DNA from: Erysipelothrix sp. HDW6A
GTDB lineage: Bacteria; Bacillota_I; Bacilli_A; Erysipelotrichales; Erysipelotrichaceae
Reading direction: 5' to 3'
NCBI RefSeq assembly: GCF_011400295.1
Contig: NZ_CP049859.1
Coordinates: 1,550,001 to 1,614,000 of the forward strand
DNA: 64,000 nt
Positions 16,439-24,723 of the stretch are shown here, piece by piece. Within the stretch, counting starts at the first letter, position 1. Every line of letters begins with the position of its first letter. A model generated the notes under the pieces. The model worked only from the letters and a program-made list of their open reading frames with translations, was not told the origin of the DNA and ran no database searches. The translations under genes and the position numbers were made by a program.

Positions 16439-16642
16439 ATGAGATTTAAAGTTTCAGGTGACTTGGGTGGAATGATTGTGATACTAGCTGTTTTTGGCGT
16501 TTCATTTGGTATTTGCTCTTGGATTGTTGAAACAGCTTATCGTTACCTGGGTAAGAGCATTAATTCTAGAGGTTCATTCCTTTTACAGTTTATTTTATCC
16601 GCATTATTGGCTGTGATAGTTGTATCTTTATTAGCATTGTAA
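16439..16642 (+). CDS. Small membrane protein on the opposite strand (moron-like)
   Basis: A 67-residue protein with GGAGG before the ATG. Two hydrophobic segments are visible: GGMIVILAVFGVSFGICSWI and FILSALLAVIVVSLLAL. It is the only rightward gene within the leftward replication module. It has its own extended -10 promoter and its own terminator, so it forms a complete monocistronic unit. That is the layout of a phage moron expressed in the lysogen. A role such as superinfection exclusion is possible but not shown. Confidence 0.65.
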   Translation: MRFKVSGDLGGMIVILAVFGVSFGICSWIVETAYRYLGKSINSRGSFLLQFILSALLAVIVVSLLAL

Positions 16643-16645
16643 TTT

Positions 16646-16668
16646 GAAGGTGAAAACCTTCTTTTTTT
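16646..16668 (+). terminator. Intrinsic terminator of the moron-like gene
   Basis: Perfect 6-bp stem GAAGGT/ACCTTC with a GAAA tetraloop, followed by seven T. It starts four bases after the stop codon. Confidence 0.85.
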
Positions 16669-16726
16669 ATTTAAATCAGCAGAGTCTATATCTAACAACT
16701 ACTATCAATCACTATTCACTTTATAT

Positions 16727-17083
16727 TTATTTCTGCTTCTTAGGACTAAAACACGCTAGAAATTGACCTAATGGAATGCTATCGTCCCTGTACTCGTTTG
16801 TTTGTATATATCCCTCAATGATTTTTGAGATGGTAACTATTTGACCTTCCTTGATTTCTCCGGCGCTTTCGTAATATTCTGTATCGTCATATGACCAATT
16901 ATTCGCATCACATACCCATTCCGAGCCTACAACTAATTTATCTTTACGATTAAGGTAGTCATCAATTTCAGAGTATAACTTCTCAACTTCAATTAATTCT
17001 TTTGGATCATTGTAAGTAATATCAAACTCTTCAGCTTGAAACATTAGTCTTGCAAAATACCATTCTGCTCTATTCATATCCAC
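16727..17083 (-). CDS. Hypothetical phage protein (118 aa)
   Basis: Not recognised. Acidic, soluble protein. The N-terminal half is helical (NRAEWYFARLMFQAEEFDIT, IEVEKLYSEIDDYLNRKDKL); the C-terminal half looks beta-rich (VGSEWVCDANNWSYDDTEYY, EGQIVTISKIIEGYIQT). It overlaps the upstream gene by 10 bases. Member of the replication-module operon. Confidence 0.6.
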   Translation of the reverse strand: MDMNRAEWYFARLMFQAEEFDITYNDPKELIEVEKLYSEIDDYLNRKDKLVVGSEWVCDANNWSYDDTEYYESAGEIKEGQIVTISKIIEGYIQTNEYRDDSIPLGQFLACFSPKKQK

Positions 17084-17406
17084 CCTAGCTCCTTTAATTT
17101 TTGATGTATTGCGAGGTGTAGTTTGTTACATACAAAACTATTGTCACCATGAGCGTTTGTCATTATCCAATATTTCTTACTATTAAGATTGAATGTTATA
17201 GTTTGATACTTACCTTCATATCTTAATCCTTTCCCGATATACCCTAAGTCACTAAACATCTTATCTGCTAGATTATCACTTTGCAGTTCTACACTGTAAC
17301 AACGCTTCTTGTACGTGTCTTCTACCACACGAATAGCTTCGTCCTCTGAGTTTGCTCGCACTTTTACAATTGTTCCATTATCTAAAATACAGTGATACTC
17401 ATTCAT
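17074..17406 (-). CDS. Hypothetical phage protein (110 aa)
   Basis: Not recognised. Begins MNEYHCILDNGTIVKVRANS, with a small alpha/beta N-terminal unit (EDEAIRVVEDTYKKRCYSVE). The C-terminal part has ITFNLNSKKYWIMTNAHGDN and CNKLHLAIHQKLKELGW. No metal or catalytic motif is evident. It overlaps both neighbours by 8-10 bases. Confidence 0.6.
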   Translation of the reverse strand: MNEYHCILDNGTIVKVRANSEDEAIRVVEDTYKKRCYSVELQSDNLADKMFSDLGYIGKGLRYEGKYQTITFNLNSKKYWIMTNAHGDNSFVCNKLHLAIHQKLKELGWI

Positions 17407-17569
17407 ACTCCACCTCCACGCTGTAACCCATATAGGGTAACTTTTGAGTAATCATTGAATTGACCACTTGAATACTGAAAGCCAATTCTTCATATACTTC
17501 GTGTATATCGTTTAAGTGACCCAGTATCTGGTCGTAATATTTTACGGTATACTTTACTTTTCGTCGCAT
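17399..17569 (-). CDS. Hypothetical phage protein (56 aa)
   Basis: I prefer the ATG at 17569 (MRRKVKYTVKYYDQIL), because it follows the upstream stop directly (TAATATG); an in-frame start at 17593 would overlap that gene. The product is helical, soluble and unrecognised. Confidence 0.5.
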   Translation of the reverse strand: MRRKVKYTVKYYDQILGHLNDIHEVYEELAFSIQVVNSMITQKLPYMGYSVEVEYE

Positions 17570-17570
17570 A

Positions 17571-17711
17571 TTATTTATTCTCTTTATCTTCAATAAACAC
17601 GGTAATAATTATTTGTTTAACAAGGATAATCACAAGAAGTGCAACCACAGCAATTAATGTACACAGCACAAGTCCGAACAATATATTTAATAGTACATCG
17701 ATGTTAAACAT
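17571..17711 (-). CDS. Small membrane protein (46 aa)
   Basis: Found by reading the minus strand. The ATG overlaps the end of the upstream gene, whose last codons supply GTGGAG as ribosome site. The product is one long hydrophobic helix (LFGLVLCTLIAVVALLVIIL) plus a short charged tail (FIEDKENK). Function unknown. Confidence 0.55.
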   Translation of the reverse strand: MFNIDVLLNILFGLVLCTLIAVVALLVIILVKQIIITVFIEDKENK

Positions 17712-17895
17712 GATCTTTATTCTCCACTTCATATATCAGCCTATTCACAATCGATATAACACTCAGTAGTGCAGAGGATAACAACTCAATCGACTCTTTA
17801 TTATTCAATCTATTTCTACCACTTTGAATACTTACTTCTTTGACTGTGTCATACGCGATATTCAATGTATGTTTCATCTGAGTCGTATTACTCAT
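17704..17895 (-). CDS. Hypothetical phage protein (63 aa)
   Basis: Not recognised. Helical protein, MSNTTQMKHTLNIAYDTVKE then NNKESIELLSSALLSVISIV. Linked by 8-base overlaps to the VRR-NUC gene upstream and the small membrane gene downstream. Confidence 0.55.
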   Translation of the reverse strand: MSNTTQMKHTLNIAYDTVKEVSIQSGRNRLNNKESIELLSSALLSVISIVNRLIYEVENKDHV

Positions 17896-18190
17896 AATCT
17901 AAAATCTCCTTTATTATTGTTTTAAACGATTCATAATCATAAACTACATACGTTAAACCTTTGGCTCTTTGTATTCGTTCAATGAAATGCGTTTGTAGCT
18001 CTGTAGGCTTGTTTTTACCTACCTTAAGTTCAATAGCTACAAACTTACTGTTAACGTTCAGTAAGATGTCACTAACGCCTCTAGAAGCAAATGCACTACC
18101 GTGCTGGTTGACGGCTACAATTGGATAACCGTTCTTTTCTTGATCACGGCACCATCTCAAACACTTCTTCTGTAAATCAGTCTCTTTCAT
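17888..18190 (-). CDS. VRR-NUC domain nuclease
   Basis: The start chosen is the ATG at 18190 (MKETDLQKKCLRWCRDQEKN), which overlaps the upstream stop; a longer frame begins at 18226. The 100-residue protein has the VRR-NUC pattern: an E in the first helix, GVSDILL, then the PD-(D/E)XK core VAIELKVGKNKPTELQ, and a C-terminal TYVVYDYESFKTII. Single-domain VRR-NUC proteins are standard in phage replication modules and are thought to cut branched DNA such as Holliday junctions. Confidence 0.85.
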   Translation of the reverse strand: MKETDLQKKCLRWCRDQEKNGYPIVAVNQHGSAFASRGVSDILLNVNSKFVAIELKVGKNKPTELQTHFIERIQRAKGLTYVVYDYESFKTIIKEILDYE

Positions 18191-18365
18191 ATTCAATCTC
18201 ATCTTCAACCAGATAATAATCATCAAGTAAACACACTGGACACACTGTCATCGTTACATTGTGTCTATCGCCAAATTGATTAGCTACACCATAAACTTTC
18301 TCATAGGTCGTATGAATGTTTTCAGGCATCGAAAACTCACAATTGCAATTATTACATCTGAACAT
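18177..18365 (-). CDS. Zinc-ribbon-like phage protein (62 aa)
   Basis: I chose the start MFRCNNCNCEFSMPE at 18365; upstream codons belong to a frame overlapping the SSB-like gene. CNNCNC near the N-terminus and CPVC about 35 residues later could bind one zinc ion. The C-terminus is acidic (DDYYLVEDEIEYERD). The function is unknown; it may be a DNA-associated or regulatory protein of the replication module. Confidence 0.55.
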   Translation of the reverse strand: MFRCNNCNCEFSMPENIHTTYEKVYGVANQFGDRHNVTMTVCPVCLLDDYYLVEDEIEYERD

Positions 18366-18387
18366 AATATCTAAGACAAAGAGTGGG

Positions 18388-18852
18388 TTAATCCCACTCC
18401 TCGTCGTCCTCGTCTTCATCTACTTCAGGTTCAGGAGCTGGCTTACTATTCTTTTTCGTTTTTGAAGTAAATACATCTGTGGTTGAAAACATTTCTTTAA
18501 TGTTATAAAACATTTTGATGTTTCCATCCTCATCTTTTTCATCTCCTTCTACTCCAATAATGTTGGCGCGAATATATTTACCAACAAAATCATCCGTATC
18601 ATATTCTTCTACTCCAGGCAGTACTCTACTTGCTAGAATATTTAATGCAGTCATTGCGCCTTCATTGATTTTACTTCTTTTTTTAATTTGATAATTGTTA
18701 CTAATTCCCTGTCCTAATTCATTTTGAAAATAAACAGTGATTTTTCCAAAATCATCCATTTTGTCATCTACTTTGGTAACTTTGAGAAGGACTTTCTCAC
18801 CCTCTTCACTAATCCAACCGTTTCCCGTATTTGCATTTGTAAATTTTGCCAT
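18388..18852 (-). CDS. Phage single-stranded DNA-binding protein (SSB-like)
   Basis: A 154-residue protein. A predicted beta-rich core (KVLLKVTKVDDKMDDFGKIT, GKYIRANIIGVEGDEKD) is followed by a Lys/Pro linker and the very acidic end EVDEDEDDEEWD. That tail with a terminal aromatic residue is the hallmark of SSBs that recruit partners. The gene is next to the exonuclease and annealing protein genes, completing a recombination set. Overlap with the exonuclease gene is a single base. Sequence resembles DUF2815/DUF669-type phage proteins less than it resembles this architecture, so the SSB role is inferred. Confidence 0.6.
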   Translation of the reverse strand: MAKFTNANTGNGWISEEGEKVLLKVTKVDDKMDDFGKITVYFQNELGQGISNNYQIKKRSKINEGAMTALNILASRVLPGVEEYDTDDFVGKYIRANIIGVEGDEKDEDGNIKMFYNIKEMFSTTDVFTSKTKKNSKPAPEPEVDEDEDDEEWD

Positions 18853-19910
18853 TATTTAGTACCTCCTATATTTTTAATTGACTGTCTAATGGTTTCTTTT
18901 GTTTCTACATTCAAGTATTCTTCGTACAGTTTAGGGTATGATTCCTTGAATGCTTCTACATCAAAGGACTCAACATCCTTAACTGTATTAGAAAGCGTAA
19001 TCTCATACTTTGAACTGGAAACTACTGCTTTTGTGTCTGTTTCTCCAAATTGTGTAAGGAGATACTTTTTTATTGCACTTTCAGAGTCTTTAACTAATTT
19101 CTCCACTTTTTTCATTTCATCAAGAAGTGGCTTGTTTTCATCAATAATTTTTAAATGAGTCTCTATTGAATCGTCGATGTCTTCTACCACATTTGTACGA
19201 AGTATCTTTAATATTTCCGCATCCTTCTTCTCATCGAAATCAGGACTAACTTTACCTTCGATATGTTCTTTGTGCCATTTTTCTGCTAGTAATATGTACT
19301 GATTGATTTCGTCGTCATCTAGTCGGAATGAAATTATCTTTACTGTTTCTTCACTTGCAATAAACAAACTTGGATCATCGTAGATATCATCACTCAAGAA
19401 AGCTACTGCAAAAAGTATGTTCTTAACCCCAAGAAGATGAGCATAAAGCATTGCTTGAATCTTGTAGTAGAGTGGAATATCCTCTTGCCAATCTTCAGCT
19501 CTCTTGGTTGTCTTGATTTCAATAACTCCCCTAGGCTTACCAGTTTTCTCACTAACTATGAGTGCATCCCACATACCACCAAATATCTTGTTCTCAGGGT
19601 AATAATCAAATCGACGTTTCATAAAGTCCTTGCCCCAGTACTCTTCACCATCAATTACCTTTCCAACTTTAATAGTTCTTCTTAGAAAATTAATGATTTT
19701 TGGTTCAATTACTTTACCAGCGATAGTATAAATCGTATCTTCAAACGGTGGAGAGTAAACCTTGGTCATATCGCACCAAGTTGCAAACGGAGTATTCCAA
19801 TTGTTTAAACCTAGTATCGCCGCAAGACGCGTGCCAGTTACCTTCTTAACTCGTCCTAACTTCCCCACCTCAACATTGCTATTTGTAAGCTTATATTCCA
19901 CTGTGAGCAC
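18852..19910 (-). CDS. YqaJ-like recombination exonuclease
   Basis: A 352-residue protein. VTGTRLAAILGLNNWNTPFA is the start typical of YqaJ. Catalytic residues are visible in GGMWDALIV and GVIEIKTTKRAEDW (the PD-(D/E)XK motif), then YYKIQAMLYAHLLGVKN with the conserved Q and Y helix. The C-terminal third is a coiled region (VEKLVKDSESAIKKYLLTQF). This is the lambda-exo-like partner that resects DNA ends for the ERF annealing protein encoded next to it. The two genes are 5 bases apart. Confidence 0.85.
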   Translation of the reverse strand: MLTVEYKLTNSNVEVGKLGRVKKVTGTRLAAILGLNNWNTPFATWCDMTKVYSPPFEDTIYTIAGKVIEPKIINFLRRTIKVGKVIDGEEYWGKDFMKRRFDYYPENKIFGGMWDALIVSEKTGKPRGVIEIKTTKRAEDWQEDIPLYYKIQAMLYAHLLGVKNILFAVAFLSDDIYDDPSLFIASEETVKIISFRLDDDEINQYILLAEKWHKEHIEGKVSPDFDEKKDAEILKILRTNVVEDIDDSIETHLKIIDENKPLLDEMKKVEKLVKDSESAIKKYLLTQFGETDTKAVVSSSKYEITLSNTVKDVESFDVEAFKESYPKLYEEYLNVETKETIRQSIKNIGGTK

Positions 19911-19915
19911 CTTCT

Positions 19916-20593
19916 TTAAATTTCATCGATTTCGTCCTCTAGTCTCATTATTAATTCTATTGCGACATTATTTGTAGGTTTTGATTTCATAATAGAATTG
20001 ATTTCTTTTACTAAGTCGTTATGCTCACCAGTTTCTTTAAGTTGGTCACGGAGGTCTTTTATGATTCTTTTATTCTCTGCTGTAGCAAGTTCCTCAGTCT
20101 CCATAATCTCTTCTTTAATTTCGTCACGTTTACTTGGAGCCACATACGCTGTTTTCTTTGGTTTAGGAAGTGGTTCATCAGCCTCTGGATCGTTGTTATC
20201 ATTAATCAAGAAGTTAGTACTGATAAAGTATTTAAGTGCTCCTGTGAGCGCTTTGTATATTCCTTTATCACCCATATCTGCTCCCTGGCCAAACGCATAA
20301 TAGAGTCGTTCCTCATTCGTATCAGTATCAATTAATTTAGCTTCAACTTTTACTTCAGTTAAATGCTGCTTAGAGGTTATATTTTGAACAAAGTTAGTTT
20401 CAATTGGATTAAATACAAAATCTAAGCCAACTTGTTCTATCGCAGACTCGAAATGTTTCTTATACTGTGCTTCTGTAATATAGTTATATTCTTGGTTAGT
20501 GTTAGTTCCGTCTTTTTCCCATTGGACTCTTGATAGGATTTTACGAATCTCAAATATTTTACTCACTATTCCTTGTACTTCTGTTTTACTCAC
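19916..20593 (-). CDS. ERF single-strand annealing protein from an internal start
   Basis: The GTG at 20593 is codon 652 of the polymerase frame and is preceded by GAGGAGG at eight bases. The resulting 225-residue protein starts at SKTEVQGIVSKIFEIRK and has the normal length of phage ERF proteins. It carries the complete ERF core (KDGTN.NQEYNYITE, QGADMGDKGIYKALTGA, then acidic NDPEADE) and a coiled C-terminus. It would anneal strands resected by the neighbouring exonuclease. Whether the fusion, the short form or both are made cannot be told from sequence. Confidence 0.7.
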   Translation of the reverse strand: MSKTEVQGIVSKIFEIRKILSRVQWEKDGTNTNQEYNYITEAQYKKHFESAIEQVGLDFVFNPIETNFVQNITSKQHLTEVKVEAKLIDTDTNEERLYYAFGQGADMGDKGIYKALTGALKYFISTNFLINDNNDPEADEPLPKPKKTAYVAPSKRDEIKEEIMETEELATAENKRIIKDLRDQLKETGEHNDLVKEINSIMKSKPTNNVAIELIMRLEDEIDEI

Positions 20594-22546
20594 GACAATA
20601 TCCTCCTCTTCGCCCTTAGCGATAAAATCATCATATTTCTTCTTAGTAATATCCTGAGCTTCATTCCATTCATCAGAAATGATATCGCCCTTATTAAATA
20701 CACGAACCTCATCATCGAGTTTCTTGTATGTTTTACGCTTTACAATTTGTTGTAATTCTTTACCCAATTCACTTTCTCCTTTTCCAATAAAGTCATGAAT
20801 TCGTTTTGTTGCCATATTGATATAGAATTCCTTATCAATTTGGTCAATTGTTACCTCATTATTGTTGTCAATTAAACAACGTTCAGGTAAACTTGCAATC
20901 TTATCTTTACGCATTGCTTCGTGTTTGATTTTATAAAGTGTTCCATCTTTGTGGTCTTTGCTTGCGTATACTCTGTTAACTCTATTTACTTCAACCATTC
21001 CGTTGTGACTTTCCCACATAACCTGGTCATATGTTCCACCAGCTTTAGCAATCATTTGAAAGTCTAATGGATCATTACATTGATTGATGGTTACTTCTGG
21101 ACTAATTCCTTTGATGAAGTAATCAACAATTGCCTTTGAAACTATGACAAGGGATCCATTCTCAAGTGTTCGACCACCGTATGTTGCAAGATATCCACCT
21201 TTTGTTTTAATTTTCCCGTTGTCCATTTCGACCATGTAGTTGTTAACGTCTTTTTGATGAACTGACTTAATCAAGTCATATTCAAGTGTAATCCGTGTTC
21301 TTTTCTGCCACTCATCAAAGACTTCATAAACTGCGTCATTGTCTTTCTTTGAATATTTGAACATGATACCGTCAGTGTTTGATTGAATCAGTTTGAAACT
21401 TTTTATCTTCATCTCTAATTTTTCAATCAAATCAATTAAGAGAAGCTGACCAGTAATACATACACTGTTTGCCATTCGCGGGTCATAAAGTGCATTGTAT
21501 TGGTTCTTAGAAGCCCCATAGGTCGTATTGTTAACGAGTTTCAACGGTTTCTGTTTTGCAGTGTCTCCAATTGATTTATAGTACACACGGTCATTACAAG
21601 ACTGCTCAAAGAGTTCAGGACTTTTCACAGCTCTTGATAGAAACTCATACTCATTCATCATGGATGGATAAAATTGAAGTCCATCAGCATTGATAATTAT
21701 TGAGTCATCATCAAGTGTCATATGAAAGTTTGGAAGTGCACCGTGCAGTCCACCCCAGGCAATACGGTGTTCAATGTCTCCAATGAGAACATTTCTGTAG
21801 GACTTATACTCTGGGTCAACTTCACTAAAGAAGTCATTGACCTCATCGTTAACCACTTCTATGTTTTGTGGTCTTGAGTAGACTGTCTCATCACTCCAAG
21901 TGAGTGGTTTAGCATATCGTCCTACTAAATATGCAGCAACAAGTTTCGCATTAGTCATTGACAATGCATTTCTCTCATCGATACCCGACATCTCGCCTAA
22001 CATAATTTTAGTTTGGAGATAGTCTTGCCGTTCCATGAATACTCTCTCCGTCGCATCAACATCAAACTTGTTATATTCAATGTTTTCTTCCCACTCTTTA
22101 TCAGTGAGTGGTCTATCGATATCAAAAGGAACACTACTCTCAAGTATCTTCATACCGAGGTTTCCTTCAATTGCTTTAAGTGATAACGACAACATAAGAT
22201 CATCTCTACTATCAAACGAGTCAAAGCATTTATATTCACCTTTGGGAAACTTATACCAAAGCCATGCTTGCTGTCTGTCATTTATGATGAAATCGTTCAA
22301 CTCTTTTATTTCTTCATTAGAGAAACCAAGAGTAATCGCATGAAGAATGTGGTCATCATAGTGTTTGGAGTTAAACCCACATAACCAGATATTGTTACGT
22401 GTCAGCCACTCTTTAACTTTGAGTCCAACGCTTACATCCGTATGCTTTGAAATGAACGTCTTATACTGTCCTCTCTGATTTTTAAATACTATGGACCAGC
22501 CATGTTTGAACACTTCAACGTCGTAGAATGTCACACCGCTAATCAT
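19916..22546 (-). CDS. Family B-like DNA polymerase fused in frame to an ERF annealing protein
   Basis: An 876-residue open frame. Residues ~1-190 form a 3'-5' exonuclease: FYDVEVF (Exo I), CGFNSKHYDDH (Exo II), YNKFDVDAT (Exo III). The polymerase follows: INADGLQFYPSMM (motif A), KLVNNTTYGASKNQYN (motif B) and LIQSNTDGIMFK (motif C). The polymerase part ends near residue 600 (INMATKRIHDFIG). After a charged linker, residues ~652-790 are an ERF domain: WEKDGTNTNQEYNYITEAQY and GADMGDKGIYKALTGALKYF. These two proteins are normally separate genes. A GTG with a strong ribosome site inside the frame (20593) probably gives free ERF as well. Confidence 0.85.
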   Translation of the reverse strand: MISGVTFYDVEVFKHGWSIVFKNQRGQYKTFISKHTDVSVGLKVKEWLTRNNIWLCGFNSKHYDDHILHAITLGFSNEEIKELNDFIINDRQQAWLWYKFPKGEYKCFDSFDSRDDLMLSLSLKAIEGNLGMKILESSVPFDIDRPLTDKEWEENIEYNKFDVDATERVFMERQDYLQTKIMLGEMSGIDERNALSMTNAKLVAAYLVGRYAKPLTWSDETVYSRPQNIEVVNDEVNDFFSEVDPEYKSYRNVLIGDIEHRIAWGGLHGALPNFHMTLDDDSIIINADGLQFYPSMMNEYEFLSRAVKSPELFEQSCNDRVYYKSIGDTAKQKPLKLVNNTTYGASKNQYNALYDPRMANSVCITGQLLLIDLIEKLEMKIKSFKLIQSNTDGIMFKYSKKDNDAVYEVFDEWQKRTRITLEYDLIKSVHQKDVNNYMVEMDNGKIKTKGGYLATYGGRTLENGSLVIVSKAIVDYFIKGISPEVTINQCNDPLDFQMIAKAGGTYDQVMWESHNGMVEVNRVNRVYASKDHKDGTLYKIKHEAMRKDKIASLPERCLIDNNNEVTIDQIDKEFYINMATKRIHDFIGKGESELGKELQQIVKRKTYKKLDDEVRVFNKGDIISDEWNEAQDITKKKYDDFIAKGEEEDIVVSKTEVQGIVSKIFEIRKILSRVQWEKDGTNTNQEYNYITEAQYKKHFESAIEQVGLDFVFNPIETNFVQNITSKQHLTEVKVEAKLIDTDTNEERLYYAFGQGADMGDKGIYKALTGALKYFISTNFLINDNNDPEADEPLPKPKKTAYVAPSKRDEIKEEIMETEELATAENKRIIKDLRDQLKETGEHNDLVKEINSIMKSKPTNNVAIELIMRLEDEIDEI

Positions 22547-23823
22547 GGTCGTTCTCCTCTTCTTATAAAGTCTAGTAACACTTCTTTACCAAAATCACTT
22601 CCTTTGGCAACAGTGTTATAAATCTGTGTTTCTAATGTTCCTTTTGTAAGTAAATAATAGTAACTACATTTCGAGTTCTGACCAATACGATGAATTCTAT
22701 CCTTTGCTTGGTCGTTCACTGTACTACTCAGTGTTGGTTCGTAGAAGATAATCGTGTCACTTGCAAAGAGGTCAATTCCTGCGTTTGCGGTTTGATACTG
22801 GCAAACGATAACCTGTTCCGTTTCATCACTTTGAAACTTCTTCCAGATGTTTTTATCCTTCTGGTCACCATCAAGAACTAAGTGCTTAATATTACTTTTC
22901 TCAAGATAGTGTCTTATTGATTTTATAGAGTGTTTGAATTCAGCAAAGATTACTGTTTTCTTATCTCCTCTTGCCTCAAGTAGTTCACCAAGTATTTTCA
23001 ACTTGTCACTTTTTAATGAGTGAATTTGACCTTCTTCATTTACGATAAACCCACTGGCAATTTGACGTAGCTTAATCGTTCGTACTAAAGGATTACTTGC
23101 TTCGATTTCTAACTCTTTGATAAAGTTATCCATCATCTGTTTGTAGAGTTTCTTCTCTTTAAGTTCAACTTTAATTACTTCATCTGGAAGCTTATCTGGT
23201 AAATCAAGACATTCTTCCTTGGTTATGCGATAACAATGATTATTGATAATCTCTATTAACTCGTCAGTGTTTCGGTACTTGTACGGTTTAAAGAACTGGT
23301 TTAACAAGCAATAGCGATCACTGAATTTCTTATATGTATTAAATATTGAGTTATCAAGAAAATCATATTGAGCCCAATACTCTTCCAAGTGGCCATTACT
23401 CATGGGTGTACCTGTTAAGATATAACGATACTTGCTACCATTTCGAGCCATCTTTCTTACTGCTTTCGAACGTTTACTCGTTCTATGTTTAATTGAATGA
23501 CTCTCATCAAGTACAATGCAGTCCCATTTCTTCTCGTATATTTCAGCTCTTCGCCACACTTTGTCATAATTAATGATTTCAAGTTCACCAATTGACTCTC
23601 TACGTCTCTTTGGGAGCTTATCGAGGTCCCTTGACCAGCTACCTAAGGTCGATAGTGGAGCGATGATAATCGCGTTACTAATCAAGCCGTGTTCGAATAG
23701 GTAAGCAAGATGGAATAGGATTGGTAATGTTTTACCACTTCCCTGGTCCATAAAGAGAGCGAAAGCATTGTTTTGCATAAGATGCTTACGCGCCACTACC
23801 TGATGTGAATATAGCTTAATCAT
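22543..23823 (-). CDS. SNF2/DEAD-type phage helicase
   Basis: About 426 residues starting at the ATG at 23823 (MIKLYSHQVVARKHL); an in-frame TTG at 23832 is possible. Motif I is FMDQGSGKTLPIL, motif II DESHSIKH, motif III ILTGTPMSN, and motif VI KDRIHRIGQ. The order and DESH/RIHRIGQ identify SNF2-family superfamily 2. Such small SNF2 proteins are usual beside the polymerase in phage replication modules. The stop overlaps the polymerase start by 4 bases. Confidence 0.9.
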   Translation of the reverse strand: MIKLYSHQVVARKHLMQNNAFALFMDQGSGKTLPILFHLAYLFEHGLISNAIIIAPLSTLGSWSRDLDKLPKRRRESIGELEIINYDKVWRRAEIYEKKWDCIVLDESHSIKHRTSKRSKAVRKMARNGSKYRYILTGTPMSNGHLEEYWAQYDFLDNSIFNTYKKFSDRYCLLNQFFKPYKYRNTDELIEIINNHCYRITKEECLDLPDKLPDEVIKVELKEKKLYKQMMDNFIKELEIEASNPLVRTIKLRQIASGFIVNEEGQIHSLKSDKLKILGELLEARGDKKTVIFAEFKHSIKSIRHYLEKSNIKHLVLDGDQKDKNIWKKFQSDETEQVIVCQYQTANAGIDLFASDTIIFYEPTLSSTVNDQAKDRIHRIGQNSKCSYYYLLTKGTLETQIYNTVAKGSDFGKEVLLDFIRRGERP

Positions 23824-24427
23824 TTCTCTCAATTACCATACCTGGTTGTTTACCAATTACAGAGTGAGTGGTGAATATGTCATAACGCTGTTTATCCTCG
23901 AAACTATTACCCCAGGTACATGTCCCACATTTATCAAGAACAATACCTGTATAGATAACATTGTTTAGTTCAAAGACCACTGTGTCGTAGAGTTGGTGGG
24001 TTCTAAATCCAGCTCTCACGTTACCTAAAGAAGTGTGAGCAGTTGCAAGAACTACTTTATGGTCATAGAGGTACATTCCTAGATCATTAACTGTGAAATC
24101 ATTTGTTGATAAACCTGAAGCTGTTGTTGTTCCACTTGAGCCATCGCCTGTGTAATAATTGGTAAATAACACATCTGTGGTAGCTGCTGTCCTACCGATT
24201 TCCTCAATCTCACTTATTAAATCCAGTTCATTCTTTATTTCTTTATTGGACTTTTGAAACTCACGAATGTCGTCGGATACCTCATTAATTTCATTTCTAA
24301 GTTTTTCCTGTACTATTCTCGTCTTGTGCTGCTGATTGATTAGATAAACCGCACATGATAAAATGAGTACAGAAAGAATGATTTTAGCTGCCGGGCTAAT
24401 TGTTCTTTCCTTTTTTATTTCTTGCAT
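23816..24427 (-). CDS. Membrane-anchored protein with a 3D/RlpA-like double-psi barrel domain
   Basis: A 203-residue protein. A signal anchor (IILSVLILSCAVYLINQQ) is followed by a coiled-coil (EKLRNEINEVSDDIREFQKS). The C-terminal domain has YYTGDGSSGTTTASGL, VVLATAH, and VIYTGIVLDKCGTC near the end. This resembles 3D (Asp-box) or RlpA-type double-psi beta-barrels, several of which act on peptidoglycan. The usual closing DIYFD-like segment is replaced by RYDIFTTHS. It is unusual to find a cell-wall-type domain in an early replication operon. The substrate is unknown. Confidence 0.6.
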   Translation of the reverse strand: MQEIKKERTISPAAKIILSVLILSCAVYLINQQHKTRIVQEKLRNEINEVSDDIREFQKSNKEIKNELDLISEIEEIGRTAATTDVLFTNYYTGDGSSGTTTASGLSTNDFTVNDLGMYLYDHKVVLATAHTSLGNVRAGFRTHQLYDTVVFELNNVIYTGIVLDKCGTCTWGNSFEDKQRYDIFTTHSVIGKQPGMVIERND

Positions 24428-24708
24428 TTCTCACGTTCCTTTTCTAATTCTTCTAAGTGCTTCTTATACTTAGTAAGATTGGCTTCATAGTTTCTCAGTT
24501 CGTAATTGAATTTTTTACATAATTCTGTTTCTGCTACTCCAAATTCTTTAGAATATTGATAGATGAAGAACCATGTAGGAATCTTCTTGCGATCAACAAG
24601 CTTTAATCCTGAAGCTGTCCATTTATGTTTATACTTTCTGACTAATTGTTTTGCAGTAGTTAAATAAATTTCTAATATATCTTGCACTTCACTCCATGTT
24701 AAGTTCAT
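24415..24708 (-). CDS. Hypothetical phage early protein (97 aa)
   Basis: Not recognised with certainty. The first ~50 residues (TWSEVQDILEIYLTTAKQLV, WTASGLKLVDRKKIPTWFF) could form a winged-helix-like unit; the rest is a coiled-coil (YEANLTKYKKHLEELEKERE). It may bind DNA. Its stop overlaps the next gene's start. Confidence 0.5.
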   Translation of the reverse strand: MNLTWSEVQDILEIYLTTAKQLVRKYKHKWTASGLKLVDRKKIPTWFFIYQYSKEFGVAETELCKKFNYELRNYEANLTKYKKHLEELEKEREKCKK

Positions 24709-24723
24709 AATGATTTCCTTTCT

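Noticed and set aside
19998-20755. Plus-strand open frames opposite the polymerase-ERF gene
   Set aside because: Antisense shadows; the minus-strand frame carries all conserved motifs.
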